NCBI RefSeq assembly: GCF_000280905.1
Contig: NZ_ALAP01000092.1
Span: forward strand, 248,001-312,000
Direction: 5' to 3'
Source: Streptomyces sp. AA1529
GTDB taxonomy: Bacteria > Actinomycetota > Actinomycetes > Streptomycetales > Streptomycetaceae
Length of the DNA stretch: 64,000 nt
The notes under the pieces were generated by a model. That model was not told the origin of the DNA, did not search any database, and was given only the letters and a program-made list of their open reading frames with translations. Made by a program: the position numbers and the translations under genes. Numbering within the stretch: the first letter of the stretch is position 1; every line of letters begins with the position of its first letter. Positions 50,042 to 60,643 of this stretch are shown here, piece by piece.

Positions 50042-51424
50042 ATGGCTCCCGCTCCCGTCCCGCCGTCCCTCTCCCGAGCGGAGCTGCGGGCGGTCTTCGC
50101 GCAGCAGACCGGCGCGGGCGCGGCCGGTCGCGGCCTGGTCGGGATCGAGGTGGAGGCGGCGGCGCTGGACCCGGCCACCGGCCGTGCGGCGCCGTACGCC
50201 GGGCCGGGCGGGGTACGCGCCCTGCTGGAGCGGCTCGCCGCCGACCGGCCCGGAGCGGTGCCCCAGTACGACCGCGGGGCACTGGTGGGTGTGCGGCTGG
50301 CGGAGGGCGGCTCGGTCTCGCTGGAGCACGGAGGCGCGGTCGAGTACTCCTCCCCGCCGTGCTCGTGCGTCGCCGCCCTCGCCGAGGTGACCGACCGGGC
50401 GCTGCGCGGACTGGCCGCGGCGGCCGGACGGTTCGGCTTCGCGCTGGTACCCGGGGCGCAGTACCCGTTCACGACGCCCGCCGAGGTGCCCTGGGTGCCG
50501 CACTCGCGGACCCCGGTGATGCGGCGCCACTTCGAGGGGCTGGGTCCGCCCGGCTCCGCCGGGGTGCAGGTGATGTCGCTGGCTCTCTCCACGCAGGTGT
50601 CGCTCGACTACGGCGGGCCCGCGGATCTGGCGGAGAAGCTGCGGGTGCTGTCGGCCGCCTCCACCCCGGCGGCGGCGCTGTTCGTCAACGCGCCGCTGGA
50701 GGGGGGCCGTCCGTGCGGGTGGCTGTCGCGGCGCATGGACTACCTCAGCCGGACCGATCCGGCGCGCACCGGGGTCGTCCCGGCGCTGCTGCGCGAGGAC
50801 GTGGACGTGGAGGCGTTCATCGACTGGGCACTGGGCCTTCCGATGATCCACCGCGCGTCGCCGGACGGCGGCCGGTGCGCCGCGCCGCCGGAGCCGTTCG
50901 GCACGCTGCTGCGGGAGGGTTTCGGGGACGGAAGCCGGCCGGGGCCCGAGGACTGGCGGGCCCATCTGTCGCAGATCTTCTCGGACGTACGGCTGCGCGA
51001 CACCCTGGAGCTGCGCGCGGTGGACGGCCCGCCCTACGGGGCGCTCTGCGCGGCGCCCGCGTTCTGGACCGGGCTGTGCTATCACCCACCGTCCCGCGCC
51101 GCGGCCTGGGAACTGCTGCGCGGGATCGGCGCGGCGGAGCACCGCGCGGGGGTCCGCGACATCGCCCGCCGCGGAACGGCCGCCCGGCTGGCGGGCCGTC
51201 CGGTACGGGAGGTGGCGGCCGAACTGCTGCGGCTGAGCGAGACCGGCCTGCGGGCGCGGATCGCCGAGGGCGTCGAGCGCCCGGAGGCCCTGGAGTTCCT
51301 GGCTCCGCTGCAGGAAGTCGCCGCCTCCGGCGTCACCTTCGCGCAGCGCACGCTCGACCGGCTGCGCGAGGATCCGGCCACGTTCCCGGCGCGCCACATC
51401 GCGCGGCACCGCATCCCCGGGTGA
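50042..51424 (+). CDS. Glutamate-cysteine ligase family protein (GCS2/EgtA-like)
   Basis: A 460-residue carboxylate-amine ligase of the GCS2/plant-type class. The N-terminal LVGIEVEAAALDP (about 32-44) supplies the metal-binding Glu, EHGGAVEYSSPPCSC and LSTQVSLDYGG are the substrate and core motifs, and SQIFSDVRLRDTLELRAVDG is the C-terminal core. Related EgtA proteins make gamma-glutamylcysteine for ergothioneine synthesis. No egtB, egtC or egtD neighbour is visible, so the physiological product is unclear. ATG 50042 has GAGG at fair spacing. Confidence 0.8.
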   Translation: MAPAPVPPSLSRAELRAVFAQQTGAGAAGRGLVGIEVEAAALDPATGRAAPYAGPGGVRALLERLAADRPGAVPQYDRGALVGVRLAEGGSVSLEHGGAVEYSSPPCSCVAALAEVTDRALRGLAAAAGRFGFALVPGAQYPFTTPAEVPWVPHSRTPVMRRHFEGLGPPGSAGVQVMSLALSTQVSLDYGGPADLAEKLRVLSAASTPAAALFVNAPLEGGRPCGWLSRRMDYLSRTDPARTGVVPALLREDVDVEAFIDWALGLPMIHRASPDGGRCAAPPEPFGTLLREGFGDGSRPGPEDWRAHLSQIFSDVRLRDTLELRAVDGPPYGALCAAPAFWTGLCYHPPSRAAAWELLRGIGAAEHRAGVRDIARRGTAARLAGRPVREVAAELLRLSETGLRARIAEGVERPEALEFLAPLQEVAASGVTFAQRTLDRLREDPATFPARHIARHRIPG

Positions 51425-51515
51425 TCCCCGCTCCCACAGCGAGCGGGCGCCGCTCCGGAGCACGGAGCCGGCGGGCGCTCCGGCGCGCCGCGGCTGCCGC
51501 GTACGCCGGACCGGA

Positions 51516-51535
51516 CCGCGGACGGGAGTCCGCGG
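51516..51535. terminator. Bidirectional terminator hairpin
   Basis: CCGCGGAC-GGGA-GTCCGCGG, an 8-bp perfect stem with a tetraloop, between the convergent ligase-family (ends 51424) and glutamate dehydrogenase (ends 51568) genes. Confidence 0.55.
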
Positions 51536-51567
51536 ACGGTACCGGCCCGGACCGGTTCCGCCGGGCG

Positions 51568-53670
<2,103 letters not shown>

Positions 53671-53689
53671 TCACGGTGAGGAGCGGCAG

Positions 53690-53884
53690 ATGTCCAAGCG
53701 CCGACCGGACCACGAAGGCAGCGAGCCCGACCGGATCCGCGGGCCCGAGGAGCGCCGGACGCACGGCGGAATGCCGGAGAAGCCGGACGACGAGGCGCTG
53801 GCCCGGCGTACGGAACGGGAACGGGTCGAGACCGGGGTCGACGACTACGACCCCGAGGACGTGCCTCCGGCGACGGAGCCCTGA
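53690..53884 (+). CDS. Small acidic hypothetical protein
   Basis: A 64-residue hydrophilic protein (SKRRPDHEGSEPDRIRGPEE ... VETGVDDYDPEDVPPATEP) with mixed charge and no hydrophobic core, so probably disordered. ATG 53690 has GTGAGGAG. Its stop is 46 bp before the succinate-semialdehyde dehydrogenase gene, so the two may share a transcript. I recognise no family. Similar short charged proteins are common in Streptomyces. Confidence 0.55.
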   Translation: MSKRRPDHEGSEPDRIRGPEERRTHGGMPEKPDDEALARRTERERVETGVDDYDPEDVPPATEP

Positions 53885-53930
53885 CGATCCCGCCGCCCGG
53901 TCCCGCCGGGCCCACGGCTGAGAGGTGGCC

Positions 53931-55322
53931 ATGCCCATCGCCACGGTGAACCCCGCGGACGGCACGACCGTCAAGACCTTCGATCCGCTCTCCGCCGCCG
54001 AGGTGGAGCAGCGTCTCGCGGACGCGGACGCCGCCTTCCGCGGCTACCGCACCACCACGTTCGAGGAGCGGGCCCGGCTGCTGAACGCGGCCGCGGACCT
54101 GCTGGAGCGGGAGACGGAGGGTGTCGCCCGCGTCATGACGACGGAGATGGGCAAGCCGCTGGCCGCCGCCCGGGCCGAGGCCGCCAAGTGCGTCAAGGCG
54201 ATGCGCTGGTACGCCCGGAACGCCGAGGAACTGCTGGCCCCCGAGTATCCGGCCCCCGGGGACGTGGCGGACTCCGGAGCGGTGCGGGCCGAGGTGCGCT
54301 ACCGGCCGCTGGGGCCGGTGCTGGCCGTCATGCCGTGGAACTTCCCCCTCTGGCAGGTCGTCAGGTTCGCGGCGCCCGCGCTGATGGCGGGCAACGTCGG
54401 ACTGCTCAAGCACGCCTCGAACGTGCCGCAGACCGCGCTCTACCTGGGCGACCTCTTCCACCGGGCGGGCTTCGCGCGGGGCTGCTTCCAGACGCTGCTG
54501 ATCTCCTCCGGCGCCGTCGAGGAGGTGCTGCGCGACCCGCGCGTGGTCGCGGCGACGCTGACGGGCAGCGAGGGCGCGGGGCGGGCGGTCGCCTCGGTGG
54601 CGGGCGACGAGATCAAGAAGACCGTCCTCGAACTCGGCGGCAGCGACCCCTTCGTCGTGATGCCGTCGGCCGACGTCGAGGCCGCCGCGCGCACCGCGGT
54701 GACCGCGCGGGTGCAGAACAACGGGCAGTCGTGCATCGCCGCCAAGCGCTTCCTCGTCCACACCGACGTGTTCGACGCGTTCGCCGAGCGGTTCACGGCG
54801 GGCATGCTGGGGCTGACCGTGGGCGATCCCATGGAGCCGGGCACCGATGTCGGCCCGCTCTCCGGCGCCCGGGGCCGCGAGGACCTGGAGGAGCTGGTCA
54901 CCGACGCGCTGGCCCAGGGGGCGCAGGCGCTGTGCGGGGGCCGTCGGCCGCAGGGACTGGAGCAGGGCTTCTACTACGAGCCGACCGTGCTCACGGGGGT
55001 CACCGCGCAGATGCGCATCCACCGCGAGGAGACGTTCGGCCCGGTGGCGACCCTCTACCGGGTGGCGGACCTGGAGGAGGCGGTGACGCTCGCCAACGAC
55101 ACTCCGTTCGGCCTTAGTTCGAATGTGTGGACGCGGGACGAGTGCGAGGCGGACCGCTTCGTCCAGGACCTCCAGGCGGGTGGGGTCTTCTTCAACGGGA
55201 TGACCGCCTCGCATCCGGCACTGCCCTTCGGCGGGGTGAAGCGCTCCGGCTACGGCCGGGAGCTGGCCGGGCACGGCATCCGCGAGTTCTGCAACGCGAC
55301 GACCGTCTGGCGCGGTCCCTGA
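53931..55322 (+). CDS. gabD: Succinate-semialdehyde dehydrogenase
   Basis: A 463-residue ALDH. Visible are the NAD(P) pocket strand MPWNFPLWQ, a GSEGAGRAVA loop, the general-base Glu in LELGGSDPFV (about residue 237), and the nucleophile Cys (about 268) in NNGQSCIAAKRF. The missing first 20-30 residues of larger ALDHs and the late RSGYGRELAGHGIREF match GabD-type enzymes. It oxidises succinic semialdehyde to succinate in the GABA shunt or related routes. ATG 53931 (GAGAGG) is favoured over GTG 53925. Confidence 0.85.
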   Translation: MPIATVNPADGTTVKTFDPLSAAEVEQRLADADAAFRGYRTTTFEERARLLNAAADLLERETEGVARVMTTEMGKPLAAARAEAAKCVKAMRWYARNAEELLAPEYPAPGDVADSGAVRAEVRYRPLGPVLAVMPWNFPLWQVVRFAAPALMAGNVGLLKHASNVPQTALYLGDLFHRAGFARGCFQTLLISSGAVEEVLRDPRVVAATLTGSEGAGRAVASVAGDEIKKTVLELGGSDPFVVMPSADVEAAARTAVTARVQNNGQSCIAAKRFLVHTDVFDAFAERFTAGMLGLTVGDPMEPGTDVGPLSGARGREDLEELVTDALAQGAQALCGGRRPQGLEQGFYYEPTVLTGVTAQMRIHREETFGPVATLYRVADLEEAVTLANDTPFGLSSNVWTRDECEADRFVQDLQAGGVFFNGMTASHPALPFGGVKRSGYGRELAGHGIREFCNATTVWRGP

Positions 55323-55356
55323 TCCTCCGGAGGGGCGGGGACCGCGGACGGCGCGC

Positions 55357-56823
55357 TCAGTTCCGCGTCACCGCGCGGTTGACGCCGGTCACGAACGTCG
55401 TGGCCAGCACCCAGCCCGCGACGACGAGCAGGTAGGCCAGCCACTGGTAACCGCCCTCCGGCGCATAGGACTTCTCCTGCCCGAAGTCGACGACGGGCAG
55501 CAGCAGGTCGAGTGCGTAGGCGAGGGGGTTGAACTCGGGGGCCTCGTCCGCCTTGAGCGGGCGCGGCGGATGCAGCCCGTAGGCGAGCGCGCCCACCAGC
55601 AGCAGACCGACCAGCCACCCGGCCGCCCGCATGGGGCGGAAACCGTAGCCGACGGTCGCGTCCTGCAGATGGCCCCACAGCCGTCCGTAGAGCGGCCGGG
55701 TGGCCCGGTGGCGGCGCTCCTTGGCGAGTTGCACGGAGCGCGCCGCCGCGTCGTCCCCGATGTGCCGGTAGGCGGTGGCCAACTGCTCGTAGGCGAAGGG
55801 CACATAGCCGTCCGCCTCGCGGGCGAGCACCCGGAGCCGGTCGGCGGCCGGGAGGACGGGGGTGAGCGCGGTGTAGGTCAGCCCGTCCAGCTGCACCTGC
55901 GCGGGCCACACCTCGGGACGTATGTGCAGCAGTTCGAACCGGGCCCGGCGCAGATTGACGGTGCCCTGGACGGGCGGCGCGTCGCGGAGCCAGAACTCGG
56001 CCGCCGTGCAACTGCTGGCCCGCAGCGCGACCCCGCCGGGGTTGGAGAGCCGGGCGTAGGCGAGGTTGAGCTGGCCCGGCACGGTGGCCCCGCGCAGATT
56101 GACCCGGCCCTCGGCGTGCAGCCGCATGGCGTGCAGATCGGTACCGACCGTGAGGGTCTCGGCGTGCAGCGCGGTGTTGCCGCCGCCGGGGTACAGCAGC
56201 CGGGCACCGTCGAGCCGGACGAGTCCGGCCACCGTCAGCCCGTCCAGGCGGGTCCGCCCGTGCACCGTCAGCCGTGTGGCCTGCAGGTCCTCGCCGACGG
56301 TGGCGTGGTCCAGCTTGAGGCTGCCGCCCTCGCGCTCGGCCGCCGCCGCTTCCGGCTCCCCGGCGGTGGCCCGGGTGCCCAGCTCCGCGCGGTCCAGGAA
56401 GAGAGCTCCCCCCACCCGCGCTCCGGACAGGCCCACCGACCCCGGTACCCGGCAGTCGTTGAGCCGCAGCGCACCGGCCACCCGCAGCGTCGCCGCCCAC
56501 AGTCCCGGCATCCGGCAGCCGCTCAGGGAGAGCTGCCGGAACTCGGCGCCGTAGAGCACCGGAGTCTCCTCGAACACGCACTCCCGCAGCGACACCGGGG
56601 CCCTGACCGCCCCGGAATGCAGATTGAACTCGCCGGTGATCCGGGCGCCGCGCAGCCGCAGTGCGGGGATCTCCCCGTCCTCGGCGGGTGAGGTCAGCAG
56701 CAGGGCCCGCAGCACCCGGGCCCGTACCGACCGCTCGGCGGCCGCGGAGAGATCCACGGTCCGCCCCCGGGGAAACGCCTCCCACACCCGCCGCTCCGGC
56801 CCCGTCAGTTCGTCGATCTCCAC
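55357..56823 (-). CDS. Membrane protein with pentapeptide-like repeat domain
   Basis: A 488-residue protein. The N-terminal and central part (about 25-360) is built of short repeats ending in A/L-R-L-x-G/D (LRLRGARITGEFNLHSG, LRLNDCRVPGSVGLSGARVGGALFL), the beta-helix pattern of pentapeptide-repeat proteins. The C-terminal part has two transmembrane helices (about 400-422 and 460-484). This architecture is frequent but uncharacterised in Streptomyces. GTG 56823 has GGAAGAG. It is convergent with gabD. Role unknown. Confidence 0.75.
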   Translation of the reverse strand: MEIDELTGPERRVWEAFPRGRTVDLSAAAERSVRARVLRALLLTSPAEDGEIPALRLRGARITGEFNLHSGAVRAPVSLRECVFEETPVLYGAEFRQLSLSGCRMPGLWAATLRVAGALRLNDCRVPGSVGLSGARVGGALFLDRAELGTRATAGEPEAAAAEREGGSLKLDHATVGEDLQATRLTVHGRTRLDGLTVAGLVRLDGARLLYPGGGNTALHAETLTVGTDLHAMRLHAEGRVNLRGATVPGQLNLAYARLSNPGGVALRASSCTAAEFWLRDAPPVQGTVNLRRARFELLHIRPEVWPAQVQLDGLTYTALTPVLPAADRLRVLAREADGYVPFAYEQLATAYRHIGDDAAARSVQLAKERRHRATRPLYGRLWGHLQDATVGYGFRPMRAAGWLVGLLLVGALAYGLHPPRPLKADEAPEFNPLAYALDLLLPVVDFGQEKSYAPEGGYQWLAYLLVVAGWVLATTFVTGVNRAVTRN

Positions 56824-57107
56824 GCGGGGGACTCTTCCGGCACGCCGGGCGTCCGTCAACCGCGTTCCGGCGCCGCGGAGTCCGGCGGTCACCGCGTCCG
56901 GCAGGCGCCGGAGGTGCCGCGCCGGCCCGGCGGCGTCCGTCCCGGGCCGGTCACCCGGACCGTGCGCGGTCCGCCCGCCGGTGCCCGCCGCGGCACCCCG
57001 CATTACCCCGCGCGTAATCGACCGGGTACCCGGCGCCGGGGCACAGTCATGGCATCGCCCCGCCGGAGCACACCGGCGGGCGGCACACGACGAGGGGACG
57101 ACGCACC

Positions 57108-57476
57108 ATGAACACCTACGAAGCCGCTGTGGAGCGCTACTTCGCCGCCTGGAACGCACCGGACGAGGCGAGCCTGGCCGCGGCCGTGGCCGCGGCGTGG
57201 ACCGAGGAGGGCAGCTACACCGACCCCCTGGCGCAGGCCACCGGCCACCCGGAGCTGTCCGCGGCCATCCGGGCCGCCCAGGAGCAGTTCCCCGGCTGCA
57301 CGTTCCGGCTGACCGGGGCGGTCGACGGGCACCACGACATCGCCCGGTTCTCCTGGGAGCTGGTCGTCGCGGCCGACGGCTCGGCTCCCGCGGCGGGGTC
57401 GGACGTGCTCACGCTGGCCGACGACGGCCGCATCGCGTCGGTCAAGGGGTTCCTCGACCGGGTGCCCGGCGCCTGA
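57108..57476 (+). CDS. NTF2-like/SnoaL-type small protein
   Basis: A 122-residue cone-fold protein. An N-terminal helix YEAAVERYFAAWNAPDEASL, the strand region GSYTDPLAQATGHPEL and a C-terminal FSWELVVAAD fit the SnoaL-like/NTF2 superfamily, which includes cyclases, isomerases and ligand carriers. No catalytic set can be named. ATG 57108 has GAGGGGACGA. It is 29 bp from the next gene on the same strand. Confidence 0.75.
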   Translation: MNTYEAAVERYFAAWNAPDEASLAAAVAAAWTEEGSYTDPLAQATGHPELSAAIRAAQEQFPGCTFRLTGAVDGHHDIARFSWELVVAADGSAPAAGSDVLTLADDGRIASVKGFLDRVPGA

Positions 57477-57505
57477 CCTCCCGGGCGGCGGGCTACGGTG
57501 CCCGG

Positions 57506-58060
57506 ATGGACACGGGGACGCGGGATTCCGGCGCGGACTGGCCCGTCGCAACCGGTACGACGGCGCTGAGCGTGCTGCTGCCGGAGGTGGACCCACTGGT
57601 CCGCGGCTGGCGCGCACGCTACGACACGGCCGCGCGGCACGGGGGAACAGCACATCTGACGGTGCTGTTCCCCTTCCTCCACCGCGACCGGATACGTGCC
57701 CCCCAGCGGGCGGCGCTGGCGGCGCTGTACGCCCGGCACCGGCCCTTCACGGTCACGTTCGGCCGCTGCGGCTCCTTCCCCGGCGTGCTGCACCTGGTGC
57801 CCGAACCCGCTGCCCCGCTGCGCGCGCTGACCGCCGCGGCAGCCGCCCGCTGGCCCTCGCATCCGCCCTACGGCGGGGTCCTCGGCGCGGTGGAGCCGCA
57901 CCTCACGGTCGCCAACAGCGGCGGCGCCGGGGTGCACCGGCGGATCGCCGCGCAGCTGACGGCACGGCTGCCGGTGACCGCGCGGGTGAGCCGCGTCGAG
58001 CTGGTCGTCCACGAGGAGGGCCGCTGGCTTCCCTGGCTCGGCTTCCCGCTGGGCGGCTGA
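57506..58060 (+). CDS. 2H phosphoesterase / 2'-5' RNA ligase family protein
   Basis: A 184-residue protein with the two signature HxT motifs of the 2H superfamily, HLTVLFPF (about residue 50) and HLTVAN (about 132), about 80 residues apart. The family opens cyclic phosphodiesters or joins 2'-5' RNA bonds. TACGGT at 57494-57499 lies 6 nt upstream of ATG 57506, and no ribosome-binding site is present, so the message is probably leaderless. Its natural substrate is unknown. Confidence 0.78.
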   Translation: MDTGTRDSGADWPVATGTTALSVLLPEVDPLVRGWRARYDTAARHGGTAHLTVLFPFLHRDRIRAPQRAALAALYARHRPFTVTFGRCGSFPGVLHLVPEPAAPLRALTAAAAARWPSHPPYGGVLGAVEPHLTVANSGGAGVHRRIAAQLTARLPVTARVSRVELVVHEEGRWLPWLGFPLGG

Positions 58061-58097
58061 GCCGGCCCGGGCGGCGGCCCTCCGGCGCGGGCGGGCC

Positions 58098-59129
58098 TCA
58101 GGGCCGGTGGTCCGCCGGGATCTCCTCTCCCGCCGGTACGGGGCCCGGCGGGGTGCCGTCGCCGAAGGGGCGGCCGCCGAGCTGCTCGCGGTGGTGCGGG
58201 GTCAGCCAGCCGGACAGATCCGGCCCCGCGGGCACGATCGAGGTGGGGTTGATGCCGGTGTGGACGACGTAGTAGTGCCGCTTGATGTGGTCGAAGTCGA
58301 CCGTGTCGCCGAATCCGGGCGTCTGGTACAGGTCCCGCACGTACGCCCACAGCACCGGATCCTGCTCCAGCTTGTTGCGGTTGCACTTGAAGTGGCCGTG
58401 GTAGACGGCGTCGAACCGCACGAGCGTGGTGAACAGCCTGATGTCCGCCTCGGTGAGGGTGTCGCCGACCAGGTAGCGCTGCTCCCGCAGCCGCTCCGAG
58501 ACCAGGTCCAGGCGGCGGAAGACGTCCGCGTAGGCGGCGTCGTACTCCTGCTGTGTGGTGGCGAACCCGGCCCGGTACACACCGTTGTTGACGTCGCGGT
58601 AGATCCCCTGGGCCACCTCGTCGATCTCCTCCCGCCGTGCCCGCGGGTAGAGGTCGGGCGCGCCCGGCCGGTGCAGCGCGCGCCACTCGGTGGCCAGGTC
58701 GAGCGTGAGCTGCTGGAAGTCGTTGGTGACCAGCTTGCCGCTGGGCACGTCCACCACGGCGGGCACGCTGACGCCGCCCGGGTAGCCGGTCTCGCGCTTG
58801 TCGTACGCCTCGTGCAGGAAGCGGATGCCGAGCACCGGGTCGCGGCCGCCGGGGTCGAGCGTGAAGCGCCAGCTCCGGTCGTCCTGGATCGGGTCGGCGA
58901 CGGCCAGCGACAGCGCGCTCTCCAGGCCCAGCAGCCGGCGCGAGACCAGTGCCCGGCTCGCCCAGGGACACGCTCGGCTGACCACGAGCCGGTAGCGGCC
59001 CGCCTCGACGGGCCAGCCGTCCCTCCCGTCGGCTGTGATCCGGTCGGCGAAGTGGCTCCTGGACCTCTTGAACGCCTTCCGGCCGTACTCGGTGTTCCCG
59101 GCGTCGCCGCCGGCCGCAGCGGTACTCAT
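58098..59129 (-). CDS. Glutathionyl-hydroquinone reductase-like protein (Omega GST family)
   Basis: A 343-residue GST-superfamily protein of the ECM4/YqjG group. The N-terminal domain has the active-site Cys in SRACPWASR (about 54), plus PALVDV-type loop VSVPAVVDVPSGKLVTND. The all-helical C-terminal domain carries the family's VRFDAVYHGHFKCNRN and VDFDHIKRHYYVVH. Such enzymes remove glutathione from quinone conjugates. Most actinobacteria use mycothiol, so the thiol partner here is uncertain. ATG 59129 has GGAGACGGGG. Confidence 0.83.
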   Translation of the reverse strand: MSTAAAGGDAGNTEYGRKAFKRSRSHFADRITADGRDGWPVEAGRYRLVVSRACPWASRALVSRRLLGLESALSLAVADPIQDDRSWRFTLDPGGRDPVLGIRFLHEAYDKRETGYPGGVSVPAVVDVPSGKLVTNDFQQLTLDLATEWRALHRPGAPDLYPRARREEIDEVAQGIYRDVNNGVYRAGFATTQQEYDAAYADVFRRLDLVSERLREQRYLVGDTLTEADIRLFTTLVRFDAVYHGHFKCNRNKLEQDPVLWAYVRDLYQTPGFGDTVDFDHIKRHYYVVHTGINPTSIVPAGPDLSGWLTPHHREQLGGRPFGDGTPPGPVPAGEEIPADHRP

Positions 59130-59209
59130 CCCCGTCTCCTTCCCGCAGTCCGGGGCAGCGGAGTCCCCGGCCGTCCGAGCGCATCCCATCACTCCGGCGG
59201 TCCCGTTGC

Positions 59210-59253
59210 CGAGTACCGACGCGTGAGGAAACGAGTACCGACGCGTGAGGAAA
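59210..59253. repeat. Exact 22-bp tandem duplication
   Basis: The 22-bp unit starting CGAGTACCGACGCGTGAGG is present twice without a gap (59210-59231, 59232-59253), about 80 bp upstream of the GST-like gene on the minus strand. Each holds an ACGCGT palindrome. It may be a duplicated regulatory site or slippage. Confidence 0.9.
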
Positions 59254-59360
59254 GCGGTGCTGAGCAGGCAACGGGCCCACGCGCCGGGGAGTTCGCGCGC
59301 CCGGAGCGGCTCGCGGCACCCCCGCCGCGGCACAGGCCCGCGTCCGCCGTCGGCACCTCG

Positions 59361-59627
59361 TCAGCGGCCGAGCTGCCAGGGAAAGGGGAGGAGCTGGTCG
59401 GCGCGGCAGTACACCTCGCACGCGAAGGGAAGCACGGCCGCGGACGGATGCAGCCGGGCGCCTTCGAGACTGGCCAGCAGCCGGGCCGTGTGGTGGATGC
59501 AGCCGGTGTGCTGCGCTCCGTTCCGGTCGACGACGGTCACCACCGTGGGCCTGCCCTCGCACGGTGTCGGATCCGCCCGGTCCGCCGCCGCGCACCGCGG
59601 GCCGTCGTTCGCCGTCGTGCTGTCCAT
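59361..59627 (-). CDS. Small hypothetical protein
   Basis: An 88-residue soluble protein with His/Cys-rich central part (RNGAQHTGCIHHTARLL) and a C-terminal strand pattern. I do not recognise it. ATG 59627 is the chosen start, with a weak GGGGGTG site; an earlier in-frame start would add 32 low-complexity residues. Coding is supported by third-position GC but is only moderate. Confidence 0.5.
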   Translation of the reverse strand: MDSTTANDGPRCAAADRADPTPCEGRPTVVTVVDRNGAQHTGCIHHTARLLASLEGARLHPSAAVLPFACEVYCRADQLLPFPWQLGR

Positions 59628-59763
59628 CCCGCACCCCCGAGTCGCTCGCCCCCGCTCACCGGACAGCCAGTGGCTTCCCCCTACGGAGCGCGGGCATGGC
59701 GGAGTTGGGAAAGCCATGGGCAACTCTTAACACGCCGGACGCGGCGCGCACCGGCGCACTCGC

Positions 59764-60555
59764 TCAGGCGGCGAGGAAGTCCCGCACCACCGGCGCCAGC
59801 GCCTCGGCGGGTGCCTGGTGGAACGCCCCGGGCACCGTCCGGTGCTCGCCGCACGGGAGGGCCTCCGCCACCGCACGCGCGGCGTCCTGGAGCAGCCGGG
59901 TGCTGGCGTCGCTGGAGAGGACGAGCACGGGGACCCGCACAGCGGTCAGGATGCCGGCCGGGAGGGTGGCGTCGCCGAGCAGCGTGGTGTCGTAGCGGAG
60001 TGTGTGGGCGATTCTCGTCAGGCCGCCCCAGGCCGGGGAGCGGCGGGCGCCCGCCACGGACTCCGGTGGCAGCCCGATGATCTCCCCCAGGAAGTACGCC
60101 ACGGCGTCCGCGCGCCGCTTCCGGTCGAGGAGGTCGGCGAGGCGGGCCGCGTGCGCCGGGTCCTGGGGGTGCCCCACGGCGCCGGTGAAGGGCGGTTCGA
60201 AGAGCACGAGCCTGCCGGGGGCCGCGCCGGTGCGCGCTGCCGCGCCGAGCGCGATCAGGGCACCGGACGACACGCCGAAGGCGCATGCCGCTCCCCCGCC
60301 GAGTGCGCCGAGCACGGCGGCCAGGTCCTCGTCCTCCCGCGCGGGGGCATAGGGCGGGGTGTCGCCGCTCCCGCCCCTGCCCCGGCGGTCGTAGACCACT
60401 CCGGAGAGTCCGAGGCCGGCCAGTTCACGGGCGAGCGGCAGGCCCTCGTACCGGGTGCTGAGCGCGCCACCGGTCAGGACGACGGGCGGGCCGTCCCCGA
60501 GTTGCTCGAAGGCGATGCCGGTGCCGTCGGGCGAGGTGGTGAAGCGCACGGTCAT
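59764..60555 (-). CDS. Alpha/beta-fold hydrolase
   Basis: A 263-residue enzyme. The nucleophile elbow is GVSSGAL (about 94-100), the Asp lies in VLVLSSDAST (near residue 215), and the His in GAFHQAP (near 248). RRGRGGSGDTPP resembles the loop of esterase/peroxidase-type hydrolases. The substrate is unknown. ATG 60555 is the natural start. It is downstream of the ascorbate-type PTS genes on the same strand, 88 bp away, and could be part of that transcript. Confidence 0.8.
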   Translation of the reverse strand: MTVRFTTSPDGTGIAFEQLGDGPPVVLTGGALSTRYEGLPLARELAGLGLSGVVYDRRGRGGSGDTPPYAPAREDEDLAAVLGALGGGAACAFGVSSGALIALGAAARTGAAPGRLVLFEPPFTGAVGHPQDPAHAARLADLLDRKRRADAVAYFLGEIIGLPPESVAGARRSPAWGGLTRIAHTLRYDTTLLGDATLPAGILTAVRVPVLVLSSDASTRLLQDAARAVAEALPCGEHRTVPGAFHQAPAEALAPVVRDFLAA

Positions 60556-60643
60556 GGCGGGCCCTTCCTGGCTGCGGTGGTGTGCTGCGACTTCTACCAG
60601 CAGCCGGGGCCCGGCGGCGGCGGGACGCGGCCGGGGTACCGGC

